Part shown: piece by piece, positions 45,863 through 57,659 of the stretch
How the letters are laid out: each line of letters opens with the position of its first letter
How positions within the stretch are numbered: position 1 is the stretch's first letter
Assembly: GCA_023213395.1 (NCBI GenBank)
Contig: CM041465.1
Location: forward strand, 230,275,741 to 230,339,740
Direction: 5' to 3'
Length of the DNA: 64,000 nt
Source of the DNA: Cycas panzhihuaensis
Lineage: Eukaryota > Cycadophyta
The notes under the pieces: model-generated
What the model was told of the DNA's origin: nothing
What the model saw: the letters and a program-made list of their open reading frames with translations, nothing else
Databases searched by the model: none
Position numbers and translations under genes: made by a program

Positions 45863-47917
45863 CAAGCGTTTGTGCATATTCCTGATAAAAAAAGATCCAA
45901 ACTGGATGCAAAAAGCATAAAATGCATTTTGATAGGCTACAGTAAAAATTCAAAAGCCTATAAATGCATAGATCCTAAAACTAACAAAATCTATGTAAGC
46001 CGAGATGTCGTTTTTAGTGAAGAAGATTCTATTGAATTCTCACAAATTAGAATAATAGAGGAGGGTGAAAAGGGAATTGAACAGAAGTCGCTGTGTAATC
46101 AAAATGAAGGGACACATGAAGATGAGCAAGAAAATAAATTAGAGATCACTTCAGAAGAAGAAGCACCAAACGCTGAGCAAGAGAATGAATCTGAGATCAC
46201 TTCAGAAAAAGGGCCAACTGATCCATCATCAACAAGTGAAACTAGTCAAGTAACAGAAGACTCCAATGAGAAGGAAGACTCACGAAGATAGAAAAGGTTG
46301 CCAAAATGGTATATTAAAACAATTGAAGAAGGGAAAAGTAATGTAATAGAATAGAAAACAAGAGGGCAAAGGTCAAAAGTTCTTTTAAGCAAAGTCGAAC
46401 CTCAAAACTTTCAAGAAGCAAAAGATCGTCAAGAATGGAAAGTTGCAATGGACAATGAAATAAACTCAATCAGAAAAAATCAGACATGAGAATTAGTAGA
46501 ACTACCTGCCAACAAATCTGCTGTAAGCTGCAAATGGGTTTACAAAACAAAAAGGGGAATGGATGGTAAGGTAAAAAAGTATAAAGCAAGATTAGTCGTA
46601 AAAGGATATACACAAACAACAGGTGTAGATTTTGATGAAACTTTTTCTCTAGTAGCAGAAATGAACACTGTAAGAACAGTAATTGCCTTGGCTGCATCAC
46701 AAAATTGGAAAATCTCTCAATTAGACGTAAAAAGCGCCTTCTTAAATGGCGAATTAGAAGAAGAAGTCTACATGCAACAACCTGAATGATACATTGAAAA
46801 AGAACAAGAAAATTTGGTTTGCAGATTAAAAAAGGCTCTGTATGGTCTAAAACAAGCCCGCGGGCTTGGTATGCCAAATTAGATCATTTCCTTGAAGAAA
46901 ATAGTTCAATCGATGCAACTCTGACTCTAGTCTCTACATAAGGAAAAAGAACAAGGTAACGATAATTGTTGTCTATGTTAATGATATGCTTCTTACTGGA
47001 AATGATGAAGGAGGAATTAAAGACATCAAGGATCAACTTCAATAGAAATTTAAAATGACAGACTTGGGTTCGCTAAATTATTACTTGGGATTGGAGGTAG
47101 GTCAATATCAAAATTATATAACCTTGTCCCAGAGCAACTACATAAAAAATTTGCTTGTTCGATTTCAGATGGAGAACTGCAATCCATGTACAACGCCCAT
47201 GGGAACAAACTGTGACTTAATGGCAGATAGTATGGAAAAAGATGCTAATGTCACCTTGTATAGACAAATGATTGGAAGTCTGATTTATCTGACAGCCACC
47301 AGGCCTGACATATCCTATTCAGTAGGACTAATATCCAGATACATGCAAAATCCAAAATTGAGACATTGGCAGGCTGCAAAAAGAATTTTGAGATATCTTA
47401 AAGGAACAACAGATCTTAAGTTAGTATACTTAAAAGGATGCTCAATCGAAATATCAGGGTATTGTGACTCCGACTGGGCTGGAGACAAAGAACAAAGGAA
47501 ATCCACCAGTGGATATTATTGTTTCTTAGGATCATCAGCAATCTCCTGGTGTAGTAAGAAACATGCTACAGTTGCTCTCTCTTCTACAGAAGCGGAATAC
47601 AAAGCAGCTGTGTCAGTAACTTGTGAAGCTATCTCATTAAGACAACTTTGCTCGACCTGGATTAATAGGAAAAAAAGGCAACTTCCTTGAAGTGCGACAA
47701 TCAAAGTGCTATTAAGCTAACCAAAAACCCAATTCTACATGCAAGAACTAAGTATATTGAAGTTCACCATCATTTCATAAGAGAAAAGGTACATAATAAA
47801 GAAATTGACTTGAGTAATCGTCCCTCACCAACAGTTGCAGATCTTCTGACAAAGCCTCTTGGAAAAGAAAGGCTTAAATATTTAAGAAAAAAAATGAGAC
47901 TATTAGAGATAAAACAT
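45863..47917 (+). pseudogene. Copia-inner pol, part 2: integrase end, reverse transcriptase, RNase H
   Basis: It starts in frame with the left part (QAFVHIPDKKRSK). An acidic hinge follows to 46291. Reverse transcriptase shows KARLVVKGYTQTTGVDFDE, LDVKSAFLNGELEEEVYM and ALYGLKQA, a one-base frame change near 46858, and the active site YVND instead of YVDD (46974-46985). A 211-residue open stretch, 47055-47690, covers the connection and RNase H (FQMENCNPCTTPM, YCDSDWAGD, ALSSTEAEYKAA); it ends in a different frame from 47687-47920 (KCDNQSAIKLTKNP, HHHFIREKV, LLTKPLGKERL). Enzymatically dead. Confidence 0.88.
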
Positions 47918-47918
47918 T

Positions 47919-47927
47919 AAGAGAGGG
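47919..47927 (+). other. Copia-inner polypurine tract
   Basis: AAGAGAGGG directly before the 3' LTR. Confidence 0.85.
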
Positions 47928-48161
47928 TGTTGATATGTAATGTTTTATCTAAGTGAGAAAGGGGGTCATGTTGGGACCACCCTCAAATGTAACTCCAATA
48001 TAAGATTGTGACACTTGGCAGTCTTAGAATGATCGGTTACATTTCAGTTTGTAACGGTCACATTGCTGATGTATATTTAAGAAGACTGAATCTCAATGAA
48101 ATCATGACTCTTTTCTCTTCTCTGTACAAATCAAGTTATGTCTTTGCTCTGTTTTTCAACA
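47928..48161 (+). repeat. Copia-inner 3' LTR
   Basis: 234 bp, six substitutions and no indel relative to the 5' LTR. Confidence 0.93.
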
Positions 48162-48315
48162 CGCCCCTCATCACTTTATTCAGTTGTTGGATCTTTTAGT
48201 AAAATCAGGATTGTTGGTTTTGTTAGAAGGTGGAACTTAAACGACGAAAGTATTCAGTTTTTAAGTTATCTATTAGCTTTAAACTCTTTACAACTTAAAC
48301 ATGACTACTTTAAAT

Positions 48316-49104
48316 ATGCTCAATGCATACACAATCAAGTTGACAGGATAAGAGAATTATCAAGATTGAAAGAGGCAAACACAAAATCTCCTAAAGATGA
48401 ATGAACTTTAGGGTTATGTTTTTAGCAAATATCATTTACTTGAGCCTATGAAGGTTGATGGTGTGGTTGTTGATCCTGATGCTGATTATGTTGCTTCTTG
48501 GAAAGCCAAGGATGAAATAGCCTTGGCATTTTTGTATATGGTTATTGATGTAAATATTGATCAAAACATTTCAAATGCTAAAACATCTAACGAAGCTTGG
48601 GACATTTTGTTCTCTTTGTACGAAAGACGAGATGAAGTTCGCATATTATTAGTCAAAGTAAAATTTTATTCTATAAAGTATATAAAGCCTATGTCAGCAT
48701 TTCTTGCTTCTATTAAAGAAATTTATAATGAATTGAATACTTTAGGCAAACCTACTTCAAGGGATGAACTTGTAACCACAACCATTCGAGCTTTACTTAA
48801 AGATTTCAATGGTTTTATCTCATCTATCACTCGAGATGACTCTTTTTTTGCAATGTCCTTTAATCAATTAGAGAGTTTATTACTTCAAGAAGAGCAAATT
48901 TATGATAAAGAAAATGATAATAGTGCATCTACTTCAGGAGCTTTCATGATAAAGTTGAAGGCCAAACAAACTCTCAAACCTTCACTTACAAAACAATTTG
49001 GGAATATGAACATTGGCATTTCAAAAGTCAATGTTATTTGCCATTATTGTGGGAAGGTTGGCCACATAGCTCCTGATTGTCGAAAAAAGAAAGTCGATCT
49101 TTAG
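48316..49104 (+). pseudogene. Copia-outer gag
   Basis: The frame from ATG 48316 (MLNAYTIKLTG) is cut by TAA, TGA and TAG within its first 110 bases, then stays open from 48448 to 49104 (218 residues). It contains ASWKAKDEIALAF, NEAWDILFSLYE and FISSITRDD and the zinc knuckle CHYCGKVGHIAPDC at 49039-49080. This is a long-leader copia gag. The following protease lies in another frame, so a frameshift has occurred after the knuckle. Confidence 0.85.
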
Positions 49105-52100
49105 CGTACACATCAACAGTAGCCACATTAGAGACAACAACAGCCTTGTCAGTAGTTCCAGCAGCAGCAGTAGTTTCAACAACAACAACAATATCCCCCT
49201 TGACCAAATTGAGGTGCATATCGAGGAGGGTAAAGAGGAAGGGAAGGGGTTTCAGAGGTGGCAATCAATGTCACACAAATCAGTTTGCAGAAGAGGATAA
49301 GCTACTTTATGCTTATCACACTTCAGATGCTGATCAAACTTGGATCATCGACTCAGGGGCATCACGTCACATGATTGGAAGTGAAGAACTTCTTCATGAC
49401 ATCAAAGAAGGAAATGGTAAATCAGTAACTTTTGGCAACAATGAATCAGTGGGAATCTTTCTTTAACATTTCTCAATGGTGATGCCTACTACATTCCCTC
49501 CATGGACAAGAACTTGTTATCTGTTAGCTAATTTGACAAGCAACAAATGAGCATTTTGTTTAAAAATGGAAAATGTGTTATCAATGACAAGTATGATCAG
49601 GTTATAGTCATTGATCATGAAGACCATGGTCTTTATAAGTTGGATGTAAATAATATAACTTCTGATTCTGCTTACTCTATCATGCCATCATCAACAAAGA
49701 TGCAATTTTGACATCATCGTTTAGGCCATTTGAGTTTACACAATATCAAGTTGATGGTAAATAAGAATATGGTGCATGAACTTTCAAGGCTATATGGTTC
49801 AAAATGCCTTTGTGAAGCTTGTATAATAGGGACACAGCATAGATTGCCTTTTCCTAAAGGCAAAGCATGGCGTGCATCATATCCTTTGCAGTTGATATAT
49901 TCTAATTTATGTGGACGTATGTCCACAACATCTTTTGGAGGTGCATTGTATTATATCTCATTCATAAATGACTTCTCTCACAAAGTTTGGGTTTATTTTC
50001 TCAAACAGAAATCTGAAGCATTCTAGAAGTTCAAGGAATTCAAGTTTGAAGTAGAGAATGAATCTGGTTATACAATCAAAATACTAAGGTCAGATAATGG
50101 AGATGAATTCACTTCAAATGAATTCACTCAATTCTGCAAGGACAATGGAATTTGGAGACAACTCATTATTCTTCATACTCCTCAACAAAACGAAGTCTTT
50201 GAATGTATGAATAGAACTTTGGAAAATAAAGCCAAAGCTATGATGCACGTAAAATGACTCACACAAGCATATTGGGCAGAAGCATTCTACATAGTTGTTT
50301 ATGTGGAAAATCGAAGTCCTACCTCAACAGTCATTGACATCATACTAGAAGAAGCCTGGTCTGGTAAAGAGCTAACTGTTAGTCACTTAAGGACATTTGG
50401 GTGTACAGGATATATACACATCCTCGATCAACAAAGATCTAAGTTTGACAAACATAGTCTAAAATGCATCTTTGTAGGTTATGCCACTCATAGTAAAGTC
50501 TACAAATTGTATGATCCTATTGGAAAAAAAATGCATCTCTCAAGAGATGTAATCTTTGTTGAAGAAGAGCATAAGGAGTTGGAATTTGCATCCATCCAAC
50601 CTCCTCTTGATAAAGGTAAAAAGATTGTTGACTGTTTCCTTCCCTCTCAATCTTCCACATCATGTATACCATCTGCACCAGTTGGTCCGTCTACATCATC
50701 AGATACTACTCCACTTGATCCTAGCACATTGTCTTTTGATCCATTAGTCAGACTAGAAGACATTGAGGTTTAAGTTACATCAATTAAAAAATTGCTAAAA
50801 TGATTTATACAAATTATTTAAGACGGTCAGATTATTGAAGAAAAACATCTATCAAAATATAGGCAGCAAACCAATTATGCACTCATGGCTGATGTATTTT
50901 GTGTTGATGAGCTCTCCACCTTTGAGGAGGCATCTCAAAATGACAATTGAAAAGTCGATATGGATGAAGAAATCTATTCTATTGAAAAGAATAGAACATG
51001 AGATTTGATAGAATTATCTAAGCATAAACAGGTAATCAGTTGTAAATGGGTCTACAAGACTAAATTTCATTCTGATGGTACACTTAAGTGTCATAATGAG
51101 CAACTTGTTGCAAAAGGGTTCAAATAAAAAGAAGTCATTGAATATAAGGAGACTTTTGCCCCTGTTGCTAATATGAACACCATCAGACTCATCTTGGCCT
51201 TAGTTGTTCAATGCAAATGGCCAACATATCAGATGAACATAAAGAGTGTCTTTCTCAATGGCAATCTTCAAGAGGAGGTATATTTGGAACAACCTCCTGG
51301 TTACAAAGTATAAGTCTAAGAGCACTTGATTTATCATTTAAAAAATGCTTTGTATGGCTTGAAACAAGTTCCTCGAGCATGGTACTCTAAAATCGATGAT
51401 TATTTTTTGAGACATGGTTTTCATTGATCCACATTAGACCCTAATTTATACATCAAAGTTGAGAAAGACCATGCTATCTTTCTTGTCTTGTATGTTGATG
51501 ACTTAGTGATCACTGGTAATGACACTAAGATGATATACATACTCCAAGATGATTTGAAAAGAATTTTTGAGATGATAGATCTTGGACTACTACATTATTT
51601 TCTAGGCTTTGAGGTGTGGCAACAGCCTGGATCTATCTTGATATTCTCAAGAAAAATATTTTTGGGACATTTTGCAATGGTTCATAATGCGTGACTGCAA
51701 ACTAGCACCAACACCTATGGAAAATATAACAAAGTTTACTCTTAATGAAGAAGATGAACCTTCAAATTCCACTCTTTATCGACAGTTAATTTGTAGTCTC
51801 ATTTATCTCACCAACACTCGATCAGATATTTTATTTGTAGTTGGGATTTGTTCTAGATATATGTTTCAACCTAATTAGAAACATTAGAATGCAACAAAAC
51901 ATATACTCAAATATATCAAAGAAATATTACAGTATGGCCTTCAGTATGCACATAATGAGGACTTTATCTTGGAAGGGTTTTCAGATTCTGATTGGGCAGG
52001 TTTTCAGGATAGTCAGAGATCTACCTCGGGTTACTAGTTTACCTTTGGTTTAGGAGTTATTTCGTGGAGTTGTAAGAAATAATCCAATGTTACCTTGTTA

Positions 52101-52400
52101 TCTACTGAAGAAGAATACAAAGCTGCTATTAGCGCAATTTGTGAGGCTATCCGGCTATGACAGATTTTTGAAGAGCTTGGACTTGAGTAAAATCAACCCA
52201 CTAGGATATATTGTGACAATCAGAGTATACTCAAGTTAGCTAAGAATCTAGTCTTTCATGCACGGACTAAACATATTGAGGTTCATTATCACTTCATTAG
52301 AGAGCATGTGTAGAATGGTGAGATCAACCTCCAGTACAGACTTACAGAGGAGTAGATAGCAGATATCTTTACCAAGCTTCTTGGTAGAGAAAAAAATATA
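49105..52400 (+). pseudogene. Copia-outer pol
   Basis: A Gln/Ser-rich spacer leads to protease with WIIDSGASRHMIG near 49345. Integrase follows: LGHLSLHNIK, CEACIIGTQHRLPF, YSNLCGR (first catalytic Asp changed to Asn), FINDFSHKVWVY, RSDNGDEFTSNEF. The integrase C-terminus is open at 50303-50773. Reverse transcriptase runs from about 51030 with [23 protein letters not shown] and YVDD intact (51491-51502); a frameshift lies near 51680. RNase H at about 51900-52390 is broken by several stops. Confidence 0.85.
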
Positions 52401-52445
52401 AAATTTAGAGATGGTCTTGGTATCCGACTTAACATTGTAAACAGT

Positions 52446-52454
52446 AAAGGGGGG
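52446..52454 (+). other. Copia-outer polypurine tract
   Basis: AAAGGGGGG directly before the 3' LTR. Confidence 0.85.
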
Positions 52455-53005
52455 TGTTAAACCTTATGTTTATATATTAAGTATGTACTTTATTCTTTTA
52501 TTCATTTATTCATTATTTTGTACTTTATGGGGTGACTAATCACTTAAGTGATAAAATGTACACCCATTTTCATCCTAGTAATATAACATTGTAACTAAAG
52601 GGTCAAATGGATCCTCATACATCTTTGCTCACTTGAGAGTTTAATAGACACATGTCCTTCATGCATGACATGCAAGCCATGCATTGCATGTACCTTAGAT
52701 GTTTGCCACTTGACAAACATCCAACGGTGTTAGGTAATCTCAATTACTCTATATTGAGACATTTCCTCATGCCTTATATGTAGAGTTGAAGTGTAATATT
52801 ATGCTGCCAATTTGCTAATCAATTGGTATTCTTTGGAGTAGGACTAATTCCTCCTTCTCACTCTTTGGTATCATCTTGCTCTCTTGATCTTGGTCTTATT
52901 TATCCTTTAGTTTTGCTCTTATGCTATTTAGAACTAGAGGAGAACTATCTTCATGATGTTGGTTTTAAAGGTCTTATGCACTCTAATCTTTTGGCATTTC
53001 TCACA
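52455..53005 (+). repeat. Copia-outer 3' LTR
   Basis: About 551 bp, from TGTTAAACC to CTCACA. It carries ATGTTTGCCACTTGA near 52695, the reverse complement of TCAAGTGGCAAACAT in the 5' LTR at the same place. Confidence 0.88.
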
Positions 53006-53291
53006 TTAATGTAGACGACTCTTCCCTAGTTTTGCTTAGTTGGATCAAAAGACAACAAATCACATTATAAAGGCTATCTAGTTGCTTTATGATGTTTTGG
53101 ATTAAGAGATATGGTTGGATGTTGATCAAGACTAAAGAAATCTTCAAATTCCTTGGCATTCCTTTCGCCTTCGAAATGATCTTGTTAGTAATGTGGGAGT
53201 ATGTGGTAGTTAGTGTTGACAAAAAATTAGAATGTTGGATCTTCAAGATTATCCCTTTTAAACAAAGGTCTCAACTATAGTCCATAAGAAT
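53006..53291 (+). pseudogene. LINE reverse transcriptase, palm and thumb part
   Basis: It begins just after the Copia-outer LTR with VDDSSLVLLSW, the active-site strand of LINE reverse transcriptase (ADD type, with V for A). After one stop it gives EIFKFLGIPFAFE, MWEYVV and KKLECWIFKIIPFKQR, matching the block that follows the active site in plant LINEs. It continues the LINE at 29270-29860. Confidence 0.75.
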
Positions 53292-53478
53292 GAAATAGTA
53301 AATTGGACCTATGCATGCAAAATTGTAATGTTGAATGAACATCTTCATATATTATGTAACATTTTATTAAATATGTCATGTTATGAATTATAATTTAGTA
53401 ATAAAATGTGCTAAATAGTAAAATATAACTTTGGGTTAGTATAATATATTCATATCTATATGTTGTAGATTTGCAACT
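53292..53478. other. Unassigned AT-rich gap
   Basis: AT-rich sequence between the LINE remnant and the LTR of Gypsy-X; nothing recognised. Confidence 0.4.
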
Positions 53479-53665
53479 TGAGGCAAGTTGTACATGAAAT
53501 AGACAATTAATTAAAAAAAAAATCAAAATACATTAAAGTCTAACTACCCTAGGAATAGTTCTAAAAAAAATTTGAAATATAAAATTGATAATTATTACTT
53601 TGTTACAAATCTTATAAATATGAATTATCTTACATATCAACAATTTAATGTTGTAGGTTTAATCT
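53479..53665 (-). repeat. Gypsy-X 3' LTR
   Basis: It matches 63081-63281: shared words include TAATTATTACT, ACAAATCTTATAAATAT and CAATTTA.TGTT. The copies are strongly diverged (about 75-80%). Confidence 0.55.
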
Positions 53666-53711
53666 CTCCTATTGAAAGAAGAGCTTTGCCCACAATGTTT
53701 AGGGTGGAGGT

Positions 53712-54072
53712 TGATGTGTATTAATGGTGATTGAAGGCTCAGAGAATGCTACCAAATCATTTGGGATTGTCAAATGTTATTGAATAGTGCATGAATTTTT
53801 TTTCTTTTATTTTAGGGGGATGAATTACAATTATGTCTAAATTCATGTCTGTATAATGATATGCCTCTTAATTTTTGTTGGGGGCTTATAACCACTTAAC
53901 AACCCTAAACTATCTAATAAACTAATTAACTTGGCTAGTTTCATTAATTCAACTAATTGTCAAGTTAATTACTTAACTAACAAATTAACCTAAGTATACT
54001 CTACATAAAAGTATAATTTATTACACATTACTCTACATAATGTTATCATACATGAATGAGTGTTTTTCATCA
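53712..54072 (-). repeat. Gypsy-Y 3' LTR
   Basis: 361 bp. On the plus strand it starts TGATGTGTATTAATGG and ends TTTTTCATCA. It matches 59928-60278 along its length, including GTATAATGATATGCCTCT. Confidence 0.78.
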
Positions 54073-54940
54073 TTCGACTTTATTATAGAGGAAATTGTCC
54101 CAAATTCATGGTCTTTTATAGATGTGCAAAGGGTAATTTGCAATGGTTGGGGCAAACTATGTTGTATTATCCTTGTTTAAAGATGATATTGTATGAGATT
54201 ATTTGCTACAAAAAACTATTTTAGATGAATAAAGGGGTGAGAAATCTCACATGATGACTATTGGCTACTTGCAAAAGACAACTAATGATGGGAGATCCCT
54301 AGGTATCTTGTCGGTGGCCATAAAGTAGGATGCGTCAAAAGATATGTGTCCAATGGACATTAAAGGAAAGTCACATGGAGTAGGGTTTATGTGATTACAC
54401 CCTTTCTCGATGTGTTGTATACATTATGTCATGCTACTTGTGTTGGGTGAAAACTTGCTAAAATGTTCAAGACACATCTCTATTCATCCAAAACCATGGC
54501 TATAGGTGCATTCATTAGCAAGGTATGAAAATATCTATATATTACTATCCCTACTCCTAAATAGACATCTCTAATGGTGTAGGTGTTACTGTCATAGAAT
54601 CTCCTAGCTCTGGTGAAGGAGTTGTCTAAAGAAGCATCTCTATTTGAATAGTTTTTTATTTGGGCATTGGTCTCTCAAATAAGTTGGTGCCTTTTCTAAA
54701 TAGACGAATGAGTCTAGTTATTTGTGTTTTGAGACAATAAGTAGTGGACCTCATAAATTGTCTTGTTTTTTTACAACTGATATATATTTGTGAGCCCATA
54801 ATAGACTATTTCTCTATCATATTGATAAGGTATTCTTTAAAGTAGTTCACAACAATATTTGGGAGTCACATCATAAATAGCTGTGTTTATATAGGGTTTC
54901 ATTGTAGAAGTTACATGATAGACTCTATCAATCCTTGTTT
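54073..54940 (-). other. Gypsy-Y distal internal region, no motif
   Basis: Sequence between the protease region and the 3' LTR. Minus-strand frames are full of stops and show no reverse transcriptase, RNase H or integrase signature. Confidence 0.4.
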
Positions 54941-55125
54941 ATGGTGCCCTTTTTTTTTAATCCCATTCAAGTGTATAAGGTTTAGGACAAGGTTTTGTAA
55001 GGAGATTGAGATCCCTAACAAAGTTTATTACATACTTGATTTTTCATACTACCATTGTGAATGACACATAGTACAATGTGGTCTTTGATCTGGCAATTTT
55101 GAGTAAAGGGTGCTTTTCTTGCTAA
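54941..55125 (-). pseudogene. Gypsy-Y protease-like region
   Basis: On the minus strand: ARKAPFTQNCQIKDHIVLCV, then IHNGSMKNQVCNKL and, after one stop, a SPYKT...LYTWM stretch. It follows the pattern 'C.IIDGGS..NVVS..LV..L.L....HP.PY.L.W' of gypsy proteases, with IHNGS in place of the IDGGS catalytic core, so it is inactive. Confidence 0.55.
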
Positions 55126-55299
55126 AGCATTATAGTCCTTAGTCATCGGGACCAGACTTGGATCTACCATTCTCTAATTGGTGACAAGTACTATTGGAAT
55201 CTCTGTTGAATTACTTGATGTGTTAGCTTTCTCACTTGATGTGTCAACTTTCTTTTTAACTACTAAGGTTTTTCCCTTGGCTTTATACTGCTCTTGTTG

Positions 55300-56240
55300 T
55301 TTCCAGTACTCCTCATTGGAGTGATTATTGGTCTGTGCATTATGTAATACTTCTCTTTTCTCTTCACTTCTTTTGAAGGGTTTATTATATCTATTTCATT
55401 TCTTTGATTGAAATGTTATTTTGGTGGTCATTATGATTGTTATTACTATGGAGGTTTAGTAGGAGGTTTTTCTATGAAGCTTGTTTTTCACTTTCAATGC
55501 ATATTAAAAAGCTTCATCTAGTGAAGAGATCTTTATCAAGTCCAACTCCTACCATAAGGATGAGAAAAGTCCATTCAAAAATTTGACCATAAGGGTGTGT
55601 TCAAAATCCTTGGGCTTTACCATTATGACCATTTTATTAAAAATATTAATAAATTGTTGGATATATTATTCAAGTTGTCACAATTATAACCATTTCTTTT
55701 CCATTTTGTTTTTATACTCAATGGGATAAAATTATTTTTAAAAAAATATTTTAAAATTGTCCTATGTTATTACTTTGCTATGGATGTTTACATATGTTTG
55801 TCACCATACTAGGGCTTGCTCTGACATGTATATTTTTGCCATAGTGATTTTTTCATCGGTTAGGCTTAGACACTTGAAATAAACTTCTAAGCTCTAGTTC
55901 CAACTATTTAAAGCTTCAACATTTATTGTGTTATGAAACTTGGATAGTTATCCCAGTATTTGGTTTAAATTGTGGCTATTATATAGGGATTGCTATGGAA
56001 ATATAACCTTGTTGAGTCTGTTGGACTTGTAAGAACTGTTGGGTCTACTAGACTATCATTTGTTCAAATATCTTCATCATATACAATATCATTTAGACTT
56101 GAGTATATCCTTGTTGCTAAAGTGTAGCCTCCACCATTTGTATAAAAGCCAAGGAAGGTTCTTCTGATCTTTGTTTAGATTCTTCAACAATTTCTTCTTC
56201 GAAAGTTGCCTATTTTTCTCGATGAGGCATGCTATGCTAA
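55300..56240 (-). pseudogene. Gypsy-Y gag, copy A
   Basis: Minus-strand remnants: TKYWDNYPSF, a segment matching the 'W...LE.YF....L.D..K' part of gypsy gag, KYTCQSKP..YGD in the place of the 'M...A..WW..Y' block, and FKNNFIPLS. Stops occur every 20-40 residues. Confidence 0.5.
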
Positions 56241-57659
56241 AAATAGTATACATGATTCGACATCAAAAAATTTGTTTGTGATTATATTTTAGCTAATAGT
56301 TCTTGTGAATGGAAATTTTTAATGGCTAAGAAATTTTTCTATGGGTATTAAAATTTCTTGTCATATGTTTCTATTTTTTATGAACTTTGATTAAAATTGA
56401 AAGAAATGTAGGTTCTCACACACGAGTGCCTTTTTAATGCTTTTAAGAATGTAGGTTCTGACATATGAGTGCCTTGTTAATGCCCTTTAGCAATTTATTA
56501 AAAATAATAAACTTTTTTAATTTTATATTTGCAAATTACAAAAATGACAGCCCAATATTTTCCCTAACTAATTTTTGGAGTTTATGATGTTTTTACTATT
56601 TTTAGCCCTTGTAAAAAATGAGATACGATATATTTTTTCTTATTCCTCTATTTAATATTTTGCAAAGAAAGAATATTTTGTTGTTGAATAAACATATGAC
56701 AAAAATAATTTTTGAGGCCATAGAAAATTGAAATTTGTTTTTGGGAAAATTTTCATTTCTAAGGCACATTTTTGATGCAAATTTTGGATTTGTGAACATA
56801 TTTGAGGCATTTACATATGTTGGATGTTTTTGTGGTGTCTAACTCAGCCTTGCCTTCATCACAATCTAGCTTACAACACTTCATGGATGTTTAGGTTTTC
56901 ACGAGCTTCATTAGCAGGATTAGGTTTTTATAGGCTTTGTCAACATGATCATCCCTCAACAATCCTCCTTATTGATTTCTTGTTAGTTCTCTTTGTTGGG
57001 CAATCTTCACATTTAATGGGAGATGACATCTTCTTCTGTCATTTGATCTAGGCTAAGATATAATGTTAATAATCATTATGGTCGTATACGATTCATAACC
57101 CAATACTTTATTTGACCAATTAATAAGCAAAAGATTGAAGGGTATTTCCCATGTATGCCAATGGTGTAGATCTTGGGTGGAAGCGTAGACTCGAGATCAC
57201 CTAAGCATATCTGTAGAGGTGACATAAACAAGCTCTCTATTTTCTAGTTGTTGTGTTATCTTTAAAAGTGATTGTAGATTAGGAGATCCACTCTAAATAT
57301 TTCTAAATCTTGTGATTTTAGGCATGCCTCTATAGGACTGGCTTCATGAAATGCTATCATAAAAAGTCCCTGTTTGTTTCTAGGATGGTATCATTGTAAT
57401 ATCTTTTATCCTCGTAGGCAGGAATCTTGTATGGCACTCACATTTCCTTCTTTCGCTGCATGACTTGAGCATTGTTTGGTAGTTAGAGCATCACACTATA
57501 GAAATTTTCTATTTGGGAATTGACCTATAATTAATTGGCTTGATATTAGGTTATAAGTACTACTGGGATTCTTATAGAATTACTTAATGTGTTAGCTTTC
57601 TCACTTGATGTATCAACTTTCTCTTTAACTACCAAGTTTTCCCCTTAGCTTTATACTAC

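Larger units (their letters stand above)
32825..48161 (+). mobile_element. Copia-inner: Ty1/copia element inside the Copia-outer leader
   Basis: Two 234-bp LTRs (32825-33058 and 47928-48161) with six differences by eye (2.6%) are flanked by caccc (32820-32824) and cgccc (48162-48166), a 5-bp duplication with one change. Removing the GC-rich insertion leaves about 5.3 kb with gag and pol in a single frame over most of its length. The flanking Copia-outer leader joins cleanly across it when compared with Copia-2 near 8275. Confidence 0.93.
30096..53005 (+). mobile_element. Copia-outer: long-leader Ty1/copia element holding two nested elements
   Basis: LTRs at 30096-30627 and 52455-53005 bracket the primer site, a 2.2-kb leader, Copia-inner (32825-48161), the rest of the leader, gag, pol and the polypurine tract. 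Without the nested DNA it is about 7.6 kb. No 5-bp target duplication was found: flanks are ggagc on the left and ttaat on the right. The coding region is degenerate but retains the zinc knuckle and YVDD. It is related to Copia-2. Confidence 0.88.
28981..53291 (+). mobile_element. LINE (L1-type) fragment, split by Copia-outer
   Basis: Reverse transcriptase motifs on the left (RPIALLDVSYKI, FLKIHIEKAYNRVE, GYLIASKAN) and on the right (VDDSSL, EIFKFLGIPFAFE, KKLECW..KIIPF) occur in the order expected for one LINE ORF2 and on the same strand. The 22.9-kb Copia-outer nest lies between them. The left end of the LINE is not defined, and endonuclease and tail are not seen here. The coding sequence has stops and an internal 91-bp duplication. 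Confidence 0.65.
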
